Part shown: positions 17,297 through 25,578 of the stretch, piece by piece
Layout of the letters: every line of letters starts with the position of its first letter
Numbering within the stretch: the first letter of the stretch is position 1
Assembly (NCBI RefSeq): GCF_000332355.1
Contig: NZ_KB235959.1
Coordinates: 131,986 to 179,898 of the forward strand
Reading direction: 5' to 3'
DNA: 47,913 nucleotides
DNA from: Baaleninema simplex PCC 7105
Lineage (GTDB): Bacteria > Cyanobacteriota > Cyanobacteriia > Cyanobacteriales > Geitlerinemataceae
The notes under the pieces: model-generated
What the model was told of the DNA's origin: nothing
What the model saw: the letters and a program-made list of their open reading frames with translations, nothing else
Database searches by the model: none
Position numbers and translations under genes: made by a program

Positions 17297-17713
17297 CTAT
17301 TCCTCGTCGCTGGCAGACCCGTTTCTGTCGGAGTCTGCGCGATCGATCTGAATCAGGTGAATGTGCTTGTAGCCCAGTTTAATTTCAAACTCATCGCCGG
17401 GTTTCAAGCCCATCGCTCCCGTGTAGGTAGATCCGATGACGATCTGACCGTTTTTGTGAACGCTGACGCGATAGGTCGGTTCGCGACCGCGTCCGTCTTT
17501 AGCACCTTCGGGATCGAGAGGAACGCCTTTAGCTGCCAGCACCGCATCGTAAAAATCTGTCAAGTTGACGCGGGTTTGGTTGTTTTTTGTGACCGTGTAG
17601 TATCCGCAGCGCTTCGCTGTTTCTCGACGCGGTAAGTGGGAGAGTTCTTTAACTTTTGTAAGTAGCGCCTTTCCCGTCAGCGGCGTTGGGTTTTCGGGTA
17701 ACGTTTCGCTCAT
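17297..17713 (-). CDS. cyAbrB-family transcription regulator
   Basis: A 138-residue cyanobacterial AbrB protein. These DNA-binding proteins affect carbon/nitrogen balance and other global programmes. The N-terminus (GKALLTKVKELSHLPRRET) and the C-terminal SpoVT/AbrB-like part (QIVIGSTYTGAMGLKPGDEF, then EIKLGYKHIHLIQID) match cyAbrB closely. Whether it is the cyAbrB1 or cyAbrB2 paralogue cannot be told here. The ATG at 17713 is used; upstream codons to 17800 do not resemble the family. GGAG lies about 14 nt upstream. The leader has an inverted repeat (17731-17745) and a structured region (17880-17989). A CCCCGTCGCGACGGGG palindrome lies just past the stop. Confidence 0.92.
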   Translation of the reverse strand: MSETLPENPTPLTGKALLTKVKELSHLPRRETAKRCGYYTVTKNNQTRVNLTDFYDAVLAAKGVPLDPEGAKDGRGREPTYRVSVHKNGQIVIGSTYTGAMGLKPGDEFEIKLGYKHIHLIQIDRADSDRNGSASDEE

Positions 17714-17730
17714 TGTCTGTTCAATTCTCC

Positions 17731-17745
17731 ATCTAGACTCTAGAT
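17731..17745. promoter_or_regulatory. Inverted repeat ahead of the cyAbrB start, operator candidate
   Basis: ATCTAGA, one central base, TCTAGAT: a perfect 7-1-7 dyad ending 18 bp before the ATG. This position suits autoregulation, but nothing in the sequence proves it. Confidence 0.35.
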
Positions 17746-17879
17746 ATATTAGATCGAAATCCCCTAAGAATTTGCTGGCTCTATAAAAATATAGCCTCAA
17801 ATCTCACAGTTTGGTCGCTCTTAAACAAAACTTTCTGCGATCGAGCCGTTAAAATTCCTCGAGCTAGAGAATAGACCGA

Positions 17880-17989
17880 GAGGTAAAAGACCATACCTAT
17901 ATCCCGTCCGATCGCCTATCGTGCGATCGGTGAAGACGAGGACAGCCCTAGCATCAATTGTTCGCTGGTCGGCTGTCCCCTCTTACCTC
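17880..17989 (-). ncRNA. Candidate three-way-junction RNA in the lpxD-cyAbrB gap
   Basis: Read on the minus strand, three helices nest properly. The outer stem pairs 17980-17989 with 17880-17889 (10 pairs, one G-U). Inside are 17971-17978 with 17940-17947 (GGACAGCC/GGCTGTCC, 8 pairs) and 17923-17930 with 17908-17915 (8 pairs, 7-nt loop). It could be the 5' leader of cyAbrB, a separate small RNA, or a + strand RNA. One inner helix includes a HIP1-like GCGATCG, which is self-complementary by nature and weakens the case. No known family was recognised. Confidence 0.4.
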
Positions 17990-18035
17990 GAGATCCCGGC
18001 GAGGCTTCCTCACTGAAAAAATTAGACAGTTTCCG

Positions 18036-19076
18036 TTAAGAGCGATTGTTGAGACGGCGTTGAATTTGTCGTAGGCTTTGATAAATTTCCGGCAGTCGTT
18101 TGTATAAAGCCGCACTGCGAAGCCATAACGGATTGGCGATCGCCGGAAATCCCGACACCACAGCCCCGGCTTCTACGTCCTGATGAATCCCCGTTTTCGC
18201 CGAAGCTACCGCCCCATCTCCGATTTTGGCGCGGTTGGCAACACCGACCTGTCCGGCAAGGGTAATATTGTTACCCAAGGTTACACCTCCGGCAAGGCCG
18301 ACTTGAGCGCAAATGGCACAATTGGCTCCAATGCGGCAACCGTGACCGATTTGCACGAGGTTGTCGAGTTTGGTATTTTTACCGATCCGAGTTTCTCCCA
18401 CCGACGGGCGATCGACCGTGGAATTACAGCCAATTTCGACCCCATCTTCTAAGACCACACAACCCGATTGTTCCATCCGCATTAAACCCGAAGGCGTGGG
18501 AACGAAACCGAACCCCTCCGCCCCGAGAACGGCACCGCTTTGAATCGTACAGTCGGCACCGATTTGCGTGCGCTCGTGAACGGTACAGTTGGCGTGTAAC
18601 ACCGTGCGATCGCCGATCGTCACCTGGGGATACACCACCACGTTGGCGTGAACGCAGACCTCGTCCCCGAGAACGACGCCCTCGTGAACGACGACGTTTG
18701 CGCCGATATGGACGTTTTTTCCCAGGGTCGCCGACGGCGCGATCGCTGCTGTATCGTGAATTCCCGGTTCGGGGCGAAACGGCCGATACAATAGCGCGAT
18801 CGTCCGTGCGAAAACTTCCCGAGGATGGCGGGTACTCACCCAGGCGATCCCCCGTTGCCTCACCTGTTCCTGTAAGGTTTCATCGTCGGGCAAAACCAAC
18901 GCACTGGCGCTCGTTTCCGCGATGTACTTGACGAACTTGTCTCCTTCGACAAAGGCGATCGTTCCCGCCGTGGCCTCTTCGATCGACGCCGCCTTCACGA
19001 TATCTAACTTTTCCTCCGGAATGTAGGAGGCGATCGCATCCTCACCGAGTCGTTCGACAATCTCACTCAATTTCAC
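18036..19076 (-). CDS. lpxD: UDP-3-O-acylglucosamine N-acyltransferase LpxD
   Basis: LpxD adds the second acyl chain to UDP-GlcN in lipid A synthesis, in the cytoplasm. The protein has the N-terminal uridine-binding domain (LSEIVERLG, about residues 2-100), then a long left-handed beta helix of hexapeptide repeats (IGANVVVHEGVVLGDEV and onward), with the catalytic-His motif QIGHGCRIG. The C-terminal helix is LYKRLPEIYQSLRQIQRRL. The GTG at 19076 gives the usual start (then KLSEIVERL) and 346 residues. A GTG at 19139 would add 21 residues. Neither has a strong Shine-Dalgarno. The other lipid A genes are not here apart from a distant lpxB-related gene. Confidence 0.9.
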   Translation of the reverse strand: MKLSEIVERLGEDAIASYIPEEKLDIVKAASIEEATAGTIAFVEGDKFVKYIAETSASALVLPDDETLQEQVRQRGIAWVSTRHPREVFARTIALLYRPFRPEPGIHDTAAIAPSATLGKNVHIGANVVVHEGVVLGDEVCVHANVVVYPQVTIGDRTVLHANCTVHERTQIGADCTIQSGAVLGAEGFGFVPTPSGLMRMEQSGCVVLEDGVEIGCNSTVDRPSVGETRIGKNTKLDNLVQIGHGCRIGANCAICAQVGLAGGVTLGNNITLAGQVGVANRAKIGDGAVASAKTGIHQDVEAGAVVSGFPAIANPLWLRSAALYKRLPEIYQSLRQIQRRLNNRS

Positions 19077-19245
19077 AGTCGTTCTTCGCAACAGTTCCCC
19101 CTGCGATCGCAAATTCAGCAATCTCCCCAAAGAGAACACCGTCGCGCCTCCAGATTTAAGTTTGCACAGAAGAAATTATGCGTTACGAGCAATGCATTAG
19201 GAGCAAGGGAGAGGGGGAGAGAGGGAGAGGGGGAGAGAGGGAGAG

Positions 19246-20527
19246 CTGATAAGGCTATGACTTTTACTTAGGAGGTATCGAAAGCCAAAGAAGCCCCAGG
19301 ATAGGGAGAAGTACGGTGGCGTCCCCAACTCAAGGGAAGTCCTTGAAAGAGGCGGACGACAAAAGAGATACAGCCAAGGCGCCAACAAGAAAGAGTTCTC
19401 GGTCTGAGGGTCGCGGCGGCCAGACCGGTCGAGTCAGAGTCAGTCCGAGGGGAAGTCGAAGGCTTTTGGGAGTCTTCCCGACAAGCCCCTTCGGTGATGA
19501 GCCAAAGTAAAGCCACAGACATGGCCAGCCAAAGACACTCAGCCCGGTGAGGATGAGTCAAACGGGTGCGTTGCCAATTAAAGCCATCGCTCTTGAGATC
19601 GCGATAAGCCGCTTCAGTCCAAGAGCGAAAGCCATAAAAGGCAGCCGAAGCCGATTGAGGTGAGGCGTCACTCAGCAACAGCCAAGGGTCTTTGTAATCC
19701 TCGTCCCATCGGGCTAACAGGGTACAATCGAGAGGATTTTGGCGAAAGCAGCGTACCGGTTGACTAAAACTCTCACCAACTCGAACCACTTGCTCGAGAG
19801 GTTGCCAGTCGGCGAGAGTTTCCCCCGAGCGCACTTGGTAATAGCCTTGTGAGTTAATACGTAACAAAGGATGCCATCCCAGAGCCACAATTTCCTCATA
19901 CAGCCAACAAGCATAGAGTCCTCGATCGGCCAAAACCCAAACCCTGACCGACTCGGGAACCACTCCGCTCAAGCGACGGAGCAAGTCTTGCCACAGGGGC
20001 TTCCAGGGGTGTTTCTGGGAAGCTTTCACGATTTTCCAGGCCACGGGAATGCCACTGCCGCGATAGAGTACGTTGAGTGACAAGACGATAAATTTTTGAC
20101 CGATATGGGTCGCATCTAAGGCCAGGAACAGGTCGTCGCTCTCTCCTAATAGCTCTAAGACCCACTTCAGCAGCGGCGCGAAACAACTGGCTACATCTAG
20201 CTCAGCATATTTACGACCGTAAGCTTGGCGTTTTTCTTTGTACCACTGTTGTAGTCTTTGACGTACGTTGGTGAATTTTTCCCCGTTGACTTGGGCAATA
20301 CACTCTGACACTTGAGTCAGACTTGAAGAGCGACTCATCATCATGCCAAAGCTCCAGGTGGCTAGCCCTGATACTTGTGGCAAGGAAAGATTCGGAAAAT
20401 GACGACTGACTTCTTGCGACCACTGTTTGAGGTAAGCTGAGTTGTATTTCATGGCTTCTCCTAAACGAGTCTACGGCTTTCTCTTTGTCGGCTCTTTCTC
20501 TCTCTCTTACAATCATAGCCTTGTCAG
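19246..20527 (-). mobile_element. IS4-type insertion sequence, ~1.28 kb, inserted in a GA-rich repeat
   Basis: Terminal inverted repeats CTGATAAGGCTATGA (19246-19260) and TCATAGCCTTGTCAG (20513-20527) match at 14 of 15 positions and bracket one full transposase gene. Both flanks are GA-rich array. The 11 bp before the element (19235-19245) equal the 11 bp after it (20528-20538), GAGAGGGAGAG, consistent with a target duplication, although low-complexity sequence could match by chance. Confidence 0.85.
19268..20452 (-). CDS. IS4-family transposase
   Basis: A 394-residue DDE transposase. Catalytic motifs: LALDATH (first Asp, about residue 110), VLADRGLY (second Asp, about 173) and Y-GF-R-SWT-E-AAYRDL-K, an exact fit to the IS4 signature Y(2)R(3)E(6)K. 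The ATG at 20452 has AGGAGA about 7 nt upstream. The frame is uninterrupted between good inverted repeats, so the element may still be active. The last ~60 residues (after ITEGACRED) are Ser/Arg-rich and poorly conserved in appearance. Confidence 0.9.
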   Translation of the reverse strand: MKYNSAYLKQWSQEVSRHFPNLSLPQVSGLATWSFGMMMSRSSSLTQVSECIAQVNGEKFTNVRQRLQQWYKEKRQAYGRKYAELDVASCFAPLLKWVLELLGESDDLFLALDATHIGQKFIVLSLNVLYRGSGIPVAWKIVKASQKHPWKPLWQDLLRRLSGVVPESVRVWVLADRGLYACWLYEEIVALGWHPLLRINSQGYYQVRSGETLADWQPLEQVVRVGESFSQPVRCFRQNPLDCTLLARWDEDYKDPWLLLSDASPQSASAAFYGFRSWTEAAYRDLKSDGFNWQRTRLTHPHRAECLWLAMSVALLWLITEGACREDSQKPSTSPRTDSDSTGLAAATLRPRTLSCWRLGCISFVVRLFQGLPLSWGRHRTSPYPGASLAFDTS

Positions 20528-20820
20528 GAGAGGGAGAGGGGGAGAGGGGGAGAAACAGTTATCTGTTTGCTGTCTTCACGGGTGACTGGCGACTGGTGAC
20601 TGGCGACTGGTGACTGTCTTCACTGCTCACTGTTCGCTGTTGACTGTAAAAGGTGCGTGACGAGTTGGCCGGTAAGACCGGATACTTTTCTTGTCTTTAG
20701 GTCACGCATCCTTGTATGTTGGCGGTGTACATTGGCGGTGCGTGACAGAGCGATCGCTCTCAGGATCGACACCCGATTTTTCAAGTCACGCACCCTACGA
20801 CTGGCGACTGTAAACATCAA
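20528..20820. repeat. Composite repeat downstream of the exoprotein gene
   Basis: It begins with the right part of the GA array split by the IS (to about 20553), then GACTGGC/GACTGGT heptamers (about 20580-20620), CTGTAAAAGG, a type B palindrome (GGTGCGTGAC 20652-20661 to GTCACGCATC 20701-20710), a CTTGTATGTTGGCGG linker, and a type A palindrome (20737-20746 to 20785-20794) with the CTACGACTG flank. The linker is the uninterrupted counterpart of the MITE site at 45445-45547. Confidence 0.85.
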
Positions 20821-23544
20821 CTATCGACAGTTTGTCTCAAAGCGCAGCGGAATCTCTGCCCCTCGACGGGAAAGGAGGAGGCGACCGTTTGCTCGCGTCG
20901 TTCCCTGGGCTTCCACGATCGCGTCGCCGAGTTTCCAGGTGGATTCTTCAGGCATAGGTAACGCAATTTGTGGCGCGATCGCCCCTTCCGACGCGCTACC
21001 GTCCCGAATCCCCGTCGCCTCAGCCGTACCGTACCGTCCTACCGACAAATCGTAAGGATTTTCCGGCAAACCGCCCGTTCCCGTCACCGTAAACTGTCCG
21101 CCGCTGTGACGCCGAGTCAAACAACTGTCGGCGACCAAGCGATCGACTCGAATAAAATCGCTGGCCAGTTCGACTAACGACGTATCGAGGCGAACGTCGG
21201 GATTGACAATTTCGACTAAACCGCCAAACTCCGCCCCGAGATCGGAACTGGCAGTAATATCGCTTTCGGGAGTCGTGCGATCGCGAAACTGAGTTCCAAA
21301 GATCCCTCGCGCGTTGACGAACACCCGGCCGCCGAATCCCGTCTGAGCGTTGGCGGTAATATCGCTGTTATCGAGTGCCACCAACGTTTCAGTATCGATC
21401 TCGATATTGCCCCCCGTGGCCGTATCTCGAGCGTTAGTGGAAATCGAACTTTCCCCAGACAGCCACAAATCCCGCGATCGAATCTCAATATTTCCTTCGC
21501 GGGCGGTTGCCGTTTCTGCCACCAACCTCGCCCCACTTTCCAAATTGACTCGAGGTGCGTCGATGGCTAAATTTCCCGCCCGTTCTCCTTCCCCAATACT
21601 ACTGACAACGATTTGTCCCCCCTCGCGCACCGTCAGCTCTTCCGTCATGAGGGTAATATCTCCCGCCGCCCCGATGACATCGGCCGTTTCCGACGGCGGT
21701 ACGGGAGACGGAATCGCCACGAGCGTCGCGTTCGATCGCAACCCACTACGCAACTGACCGTCAGAACCCGTCCCCGCAATGTCCACCGACTCAGAAGCCC
21801 GCACGGTCAACCGCCCCGCCGCTCCCCGATTGGACGTCGAGGTAACGATTTCCCCCCCATCTCGTAGCACCAATCGCGCCGTTGTAATTTCAATATCCCC
21901 CGCTGCTCCGCTGCCTTCGCTACGGGTGGCGATATTCGTGGCAACCCCCGAATCGGTACGAGTTCCCGAAATTAGAACGGATTCGGAGGCTCTGACCACC
22001 ACCGTTCCCCCTTGCGCCGCCCCGAACGTGACCGCTCCAACCCCCGCACCGTCTCGTAGAATTAGATGTCTGGCTCGAATGTTGAGAACTCCCGCTTGAG
22101 TATTCGCATTTTGGAAGGCGTTCGCCCCGATGCCCGTGTTAAATACCCCGTTGGGCGTCGTTCCTGACATTTCAATCGTATCGGAAGCGACCAGGTTTAC
22201 CATTCCACCGTCTCCGCCGCGAAAGGTGGAGGCAAACAAGCCGCCTCCTTCATCGAGGACGATATTACGGGCGTAGACGTTGACTTCTCCTGCGTCGCCG
22301 TTGCCTACCGTTTCGGCCACGATTTGCGAGCCGCTCAGATATAGGGTTCCACTCAACTGCACGTCGAGCGTTCCACCGCGTCCGTTACCTCGCGTTGCTG
22401 TCGAGACAAACGCACCTTGGCGCAGGGTCAGCGTTTCGGCGTCAATGTCGATCGTGCCTGCATCGCCGTCGCTAAAGGTAGTGGCGTACAGTCCGTTTCC
22501 CACCTGGGCGGGATTGTCGATCTCATCGAGGGCGAACAGTCGTTCGAGAATGTCTTGAAGTTTTCCCGCCCCGTCGAGGGTAATCGTCGTGGCTGCGACC
22601 CGCAAATTTCCCGATCGCCCGCTGCCGAACGTGGACGCAGAAATTAGAGAATTGTCGAAAACCTGTAGGGTATCGCCGACGATGTCGATGCGCTGTCCGT
22701 CCCCGTCGCCGAGGGTGTCGGCGAACAGGTAGGACGTACCGCTCAATTGGAGGTTGCCGCGAACGAAAATAGAACCGCCCCCGTTCCCGCTGACTTCGAC
22801 GCGAGACCCGTTACTCAGGGCGATCGCGCCGAATTCTGTCGCCTCGATATCTCTCGTGTCGAGGTTCCAAGTACCGTTTTCGAGGGAGATCAGATCGACT
22901 TCTCCTTGAGGAGCGCGTACGATACCGTTATCGATCGCGATCGCGCCACCGACAAAAGCGAGGGTTTCTCCAGTATCGACACTCAATCCGACGAAATTTC
23001 CCTGACTGTCGCGACTCTGAGAACGGTTGACGATCGCTCCCGGTTGCGACCCCAAACCCAAGCCCACGGGAACGCTCACAGAAAGAATGGCGTTAGAAGC
23101 GGTGGTGGTGTTAAAGGCGGTTCCGTCGGCGAATTCGATGCGGTTGGCGGTACTGGCGAAAAACGACCCGCCGAGATCGAGTTGGGCGTTTTCCCCGAAG
23201 ACGATACCGTTGGGATTGAGGAGAAACAGGTTCGCCGTTCCGTTGGCGGCCAGGGTTCCGTCGATCGTCGAGGGCAGCGTTCCCGTGACGCGACTGAAGA
23301 TGTTACGAACCTCGGGAGTGTTCTCGAAGACGGCGCGAAATCCCGTGGGAACGGAGAAGGAATCAAAGCTGTGAAAGAGGTTGCGATCGCGAGTCGTTCC
23401 CCCGTCGAGGCGAATGGTGTTTCCGTCCGTTTCCACCTGGGAAGGATTGGGTAACGTGCCATCGGGAACGATTTGCGCCATCGCGGGAACAGTCAGGCTG
23501 AGATGAAATCCCAAGCCGAGGCAACAGAAAATTTGAGTTTTCAC
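20821..23544 (-). CDS. Two-partner-secretion exoprotein (filamentous haemagglutinin N-terminal domain)
   Basis: A 907-residue predicted secreted beta-helix protein. Residues 1-24 look like a signal peptide (LGLGFHLSLTVPAMAQ). Residues about 25-140 form the TPS domain used to engage an outer-membrane TpsB transporter, with the hallmark NPNGIVFG (about 110-117) after NGTANLFLL. The rest is repetitive beta-helix with motifs such as GNGDAG and IDIDAETLTL. The C-terminus looks complete. The start is GTG at 23544 with no clear Shine-Dalgarno. The iscB element ends about 30 bp upstream, so the native promoter has probably been displaced. No tpsB gene is in the window. A broken paralogue lies at 46689. 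Confidence 0.88.
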   Translation of the reverse strand: MKTQIFCCLGLGFHLSLTVPAMAQIVPDGTLPNPSQVETDGNTIRLDGGTTRDRNLFHSFDSFSVPTGFRAVFENTPEVRNIFSRVTGTLPSTIDGTLAANGTANLFLLNPNGIVFGENAQLDLGGSFFASTANRIEFADGTAFNTTTASNAILSVSVPVGLGLGSQPGAIVNRSQSRDSQGNFVGLSVDTGETLAFVGGAIAIDNGIVRAPQGEVDLISLENGTWNLDTRDIEATEFGAIALSNGSRVEVSGNGGGSIFVRGNLQLSGTSYLFADTLGDGDGQRIDIVGDTLQVFDNSLISASTFGSGRSGNLRVAATTITLDGAGKLQDILERLFALDEIDNPAQVGNGLYATTFSDGDAGTIDIDAETLTLRQGAFVSTATRGNGRGGTLDVQLSGTLYLSGSQIVAETVGNGDAGEVNVYARNIVLDEGGGLFASTFRGGDGGMVNLVASDTIEMSGTTPNGVFNTGIGANAFQNANTQAGVLNIRARHLILRDGAGVGAVTFGAAQGGTVVVRASESVLISGTRTDSGVATNIATRSEGSGAAGDIEITTARLVLRDGGEIVTSTSNRGAAGRLTVRASESVDIAGTGSDGQLRSGLRSNATLVAIPSPVPPSETADVIGAAGDITLMTEELTVREGGQIVVSSIGEGERAGNLAIDAPRVNLESGARLVAETATAREGNIEIRSRDLWLSGESSISTNARDTATGGNIEIDTETLVALDNSDITANAQTGFGGRVFVNARGIFGTQFRDRTTPESDITASSDLGAEFGGLVEIVNPDVRLDTSLVELASDFIRVDRLVADSCLTRRHSGGQFTVTGTGGLPENPYDLSVGRYGTAEATGIRDGSASEGAIAPQIALPMPEESTWKLGDAIVEAQGTTRANGRLLLSRRGAEIPLRFETNCR

Positions 23545-23728
23545 CAGAAAATCGGGGTTGGTAAGGGGAAGGGCGGAAGCCCCTGACGTTCACACATGGG
23601 GAGGTGAGCTTTTCCCCTTACATAAACAGCAGCCCGACAGGGCTTCCTTAGAAGCTGTAGGCATAACCGTCCTTCCCCTGAACATGGCTGCAATATTTGG
23701 CATTAATCCCCTGAACTAACCCCTTGAC

Positions 23729-24138
23729 GCTCTCCCCCCAACCCTAGCGGGTATGGTCGGAGATTCCTGTTTCACTGGCTCATGCCTAGATAAACGAGCA
23801 AGCCCGAATACCCCCGGTCAGAACGCCTTCACAGGCTGTTTGTTTAACGTCCACGATGCGCCCCACCGCAGACATAAGCGAGAATCAAATTCTCTTGACA
23901 ACACCAACTGGCGATTTTGTGGTTTACCTCCACCACGGGTTTTTCGGGTGTTGCGAACCATACCCTTAGGAGCTTAAAGACCGTTTCCGGTCAGGTAATT
24001 TTACCAGTTTGTTCGTTTCGGCGCTATCCCCTTCTCTCGCTATCGCCTTGTTCGGGGGATGCACCGAAACTCACCGCCGCTTCACCACCAACCAAGCCTA
24101 TTGGCTATGGTTGGAGCGCTGCGACGAATCTTGGTAGC
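23729..24138 (+). mobile_element. 410-bp non-autonomous IS200/IS605-like element nested in iscB
   Basis: It is inserted immediately 3' of TTGAC (23724-23728), with no target duplication, as expected for IS200/IS605 transposition. The left end can fold (CTCC, then ACCC-tagc-GGGT, then GGAG; 23731-23763). The right end has a hairpin built on CCAACCA/TGGTTGG near 24087-24113. Removing exactly 23729-24138 restores the iscB frame as FNIST-VKGLVQGI. There is no ORF of note inside. The left part (GGCTCATGCC and neighbouring dyads) is structured and could be a leftover guide-RNA region. Confidence 0.7.
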
Positions 24139-24687
24139 CGTTGAAATGTTGAACCAACCGGTCGAGCGAACGGCTACACGGCCAACATGGGTTCCAGCTT
24201 TCTTTCCTTTAGGTACAACCGCTTTAACGAGGTCTCCAGTTTGGAAACCTTTGACAAACCTCGCTCGGCTACGATGCCGAGTGGGAAAACCAAACTTGTT
24301 GGTGCCGCACATTTGTCGCGTACCGTGTCCTGTGGCTTTGATTAACAACGGTTGCTCGGTACGAACTTGAATTGACTCCATCTTGCCCACGCAAGCGGCA
24401 TCTAACCCGTGGGTTTTAGGAAGTCCAAAACGAGTGCGGTTAAACTTCGTCTGTCCGCCCGTTCCCACTTCAATGGGCAAGCCCGTTTCTTTCAACTGTT
24501 GGCACAGTTTCCAGCGAGTTGCATTGACCGCCGCCACATCTTTTAATGGGGTTTTTGCTTGTCTCAAGATGCGGTCGAGAACGGACGGTTTCCCCGACAG
24601 AAACTCTCGAACGTCGCGGTTGCCCTTAGCTTGGTTGCACGGACGACACGCAAGGGTGAGATTGGAAACTCGGTCGCTCCCTCCTTT

Positions 24688-24728
24688 CATCCCCCCGTTG
24701 CCCCCCTTGGGAAGGGGGGTTGGGGGGA
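24688..24728. repeat. G/C-rich palindromic repeat inserted in the HNH region of iscB
   Basis: ATCCCCCC, GTTG, CCCCCCTT, GGG, AAGGGGGG, TT, GGGGGGAT: a nested palindrome of about 41 bp. Related units lie at 32776-32830 and, more diverged, at 25799-25822. This copy lies inside a coding sequence, unlike the others. Confidence 0.8.
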
Positions 24729-25358
24729 TTCGACCTCTAACGGCACGTTTTCGGCATCGCAATAGGCGCACTTTCGACCCCACTTTTGCAACAAGAACTC
24801 GCGCACTTCGTAGCCAAACAGCTCGCCCTGCTGGTACTCAACCCCGCTAGTTTCGGGGTTCTGGAGTTTCTGGGTATCAAACCGCACGAGTTCCTGAGAG
24901 ATAGACGCGATCGGGCAAAGTTTTCGCAAGCGGTTCACCCACGTCATCGTGGTTTCGACCCGATGGTTCAGAGACGGCGGCAACCAACCCTTGGTTCGGG
25001 TGCGGTTGAGAAAGCGGGGCTTTCGGTATCGGGTTTTCCGGTGGCGTCGGGAACGACGCACGGCGCGACGTTTCTCTAAAGCTTTCTTGATGGCTTGTCC
25101 CCTGTGGGAAAGTTCGCCCGCCCAGACGACTGCATTCCCTTTCAGCAAGGCCAGCCCGGTCGTTTTAGATCCTGGGTCAATCTTCAGTTCGCACGGTTCG
25201 GGGTCGCCCTCGAACGCTTTCTTGAGGACGAGGGTGAAGGGATATCGACGAAACACGGCCGCTTTACCTGCCTTCAGCAACCGTCGTGCGGTTCCTGGGG
25301 AACATGGGGTTAGCGGTTTTCGGTTCGTATCGATGACTAGGACGTAATTGGACATGGT

Positions 25359-25578
25359 GTTTGTCCTTAACTTTTCAGTAATGTTCGCTTCGCCAAGGTT
25401 CGGAAAGTTTGTCGCGTTTAAAGCACTGCCTTAACTCCGATAGAGCCGTTTAACTTTGAACCTCAGAGCCTAGAACTAGCGACGCATCCTAGGGTGAGAT
25501 AGCTTTCCGAACGTAGACCTCTAAGGTCTTAGGCTGGTCAGGCGTTTAGATTTCAAGCCCCTGGCTTTAGACATGGGG
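25359..25578 (-). ncRNA. Candidate omega RNA upstream of iscB
   Basis: IscB guides (omega RNAs) are encoded directly upstream of iscB. The 220 bp between the element's left hairpin and the iscB ATG contain no ORF on the minus strand but several dyads: the end hairpin 25555-25578; AGACC/GGTCT around 25516-25530; and a long-range 10-bp pair, 25503-25512 with 25398-25407 (CTTTCCGAAC/GTTCGGAAAG). The guide would be the sequence just outside 25578. This is inferred from position and pairing, not from matching a covariance model. Confidence 0.5.

Larger units (their letters stand above)
23648..25355 (-). pseudogene. iscB: iscB, RNA-guided nuclease relative of Cas9, disrupted twice
   Basis: IscB proteins are RNA-guided nucleases of IS200/IS605 elements and ancestral to Cas9. 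The order is right: PLMP-like N-terminus (VIDTNRKPLTPCSPGTARRL), RuvC-I KIDPGSKTTG (Asp60), an Arg-rich bridge helix (about residues 90-115), RuvC-II ISQELVRFD, the HNH opening CAYC and then EVE, then GGSDRVSNLTLAC and RuvC-III PKTHGLDAACVG. After EVE a 41-bp palindrome (24688-24728) replaces the expected HIxPxS, removing the first HNH histidine and shifting frame. Near the C-terminus a 410-bp insertion (23729-24138) separates FNIST from VKGLVQGINAK; the true end, DGYAYSF, stops at 23648. It cannot make a normal protein. Confidence 0.85.
23577..25578 (-). mobile_element. IS200/IS605-type element carrying iscB (degenerate)
   Basis: Both ends carry a similar hairpin in the same orientation, as in IS200/IS605 elements: 25555-25578 and 23577-23601. 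On the minus strand both read CCCCATGT, about 8 variable bases, CAGGGGCTT. Between them lie a structured leader and the iscB pseudogene. No tnpA is present, so mobility would need a transposase in trans. The exact cleavage sites are not resolved. Confidence 0.65.

Noticed and set aside
24383-25347. Plus-strand ORFs across iscB
   Set aside because: The minus strand carries all IscB motifs in order; these are shadows.
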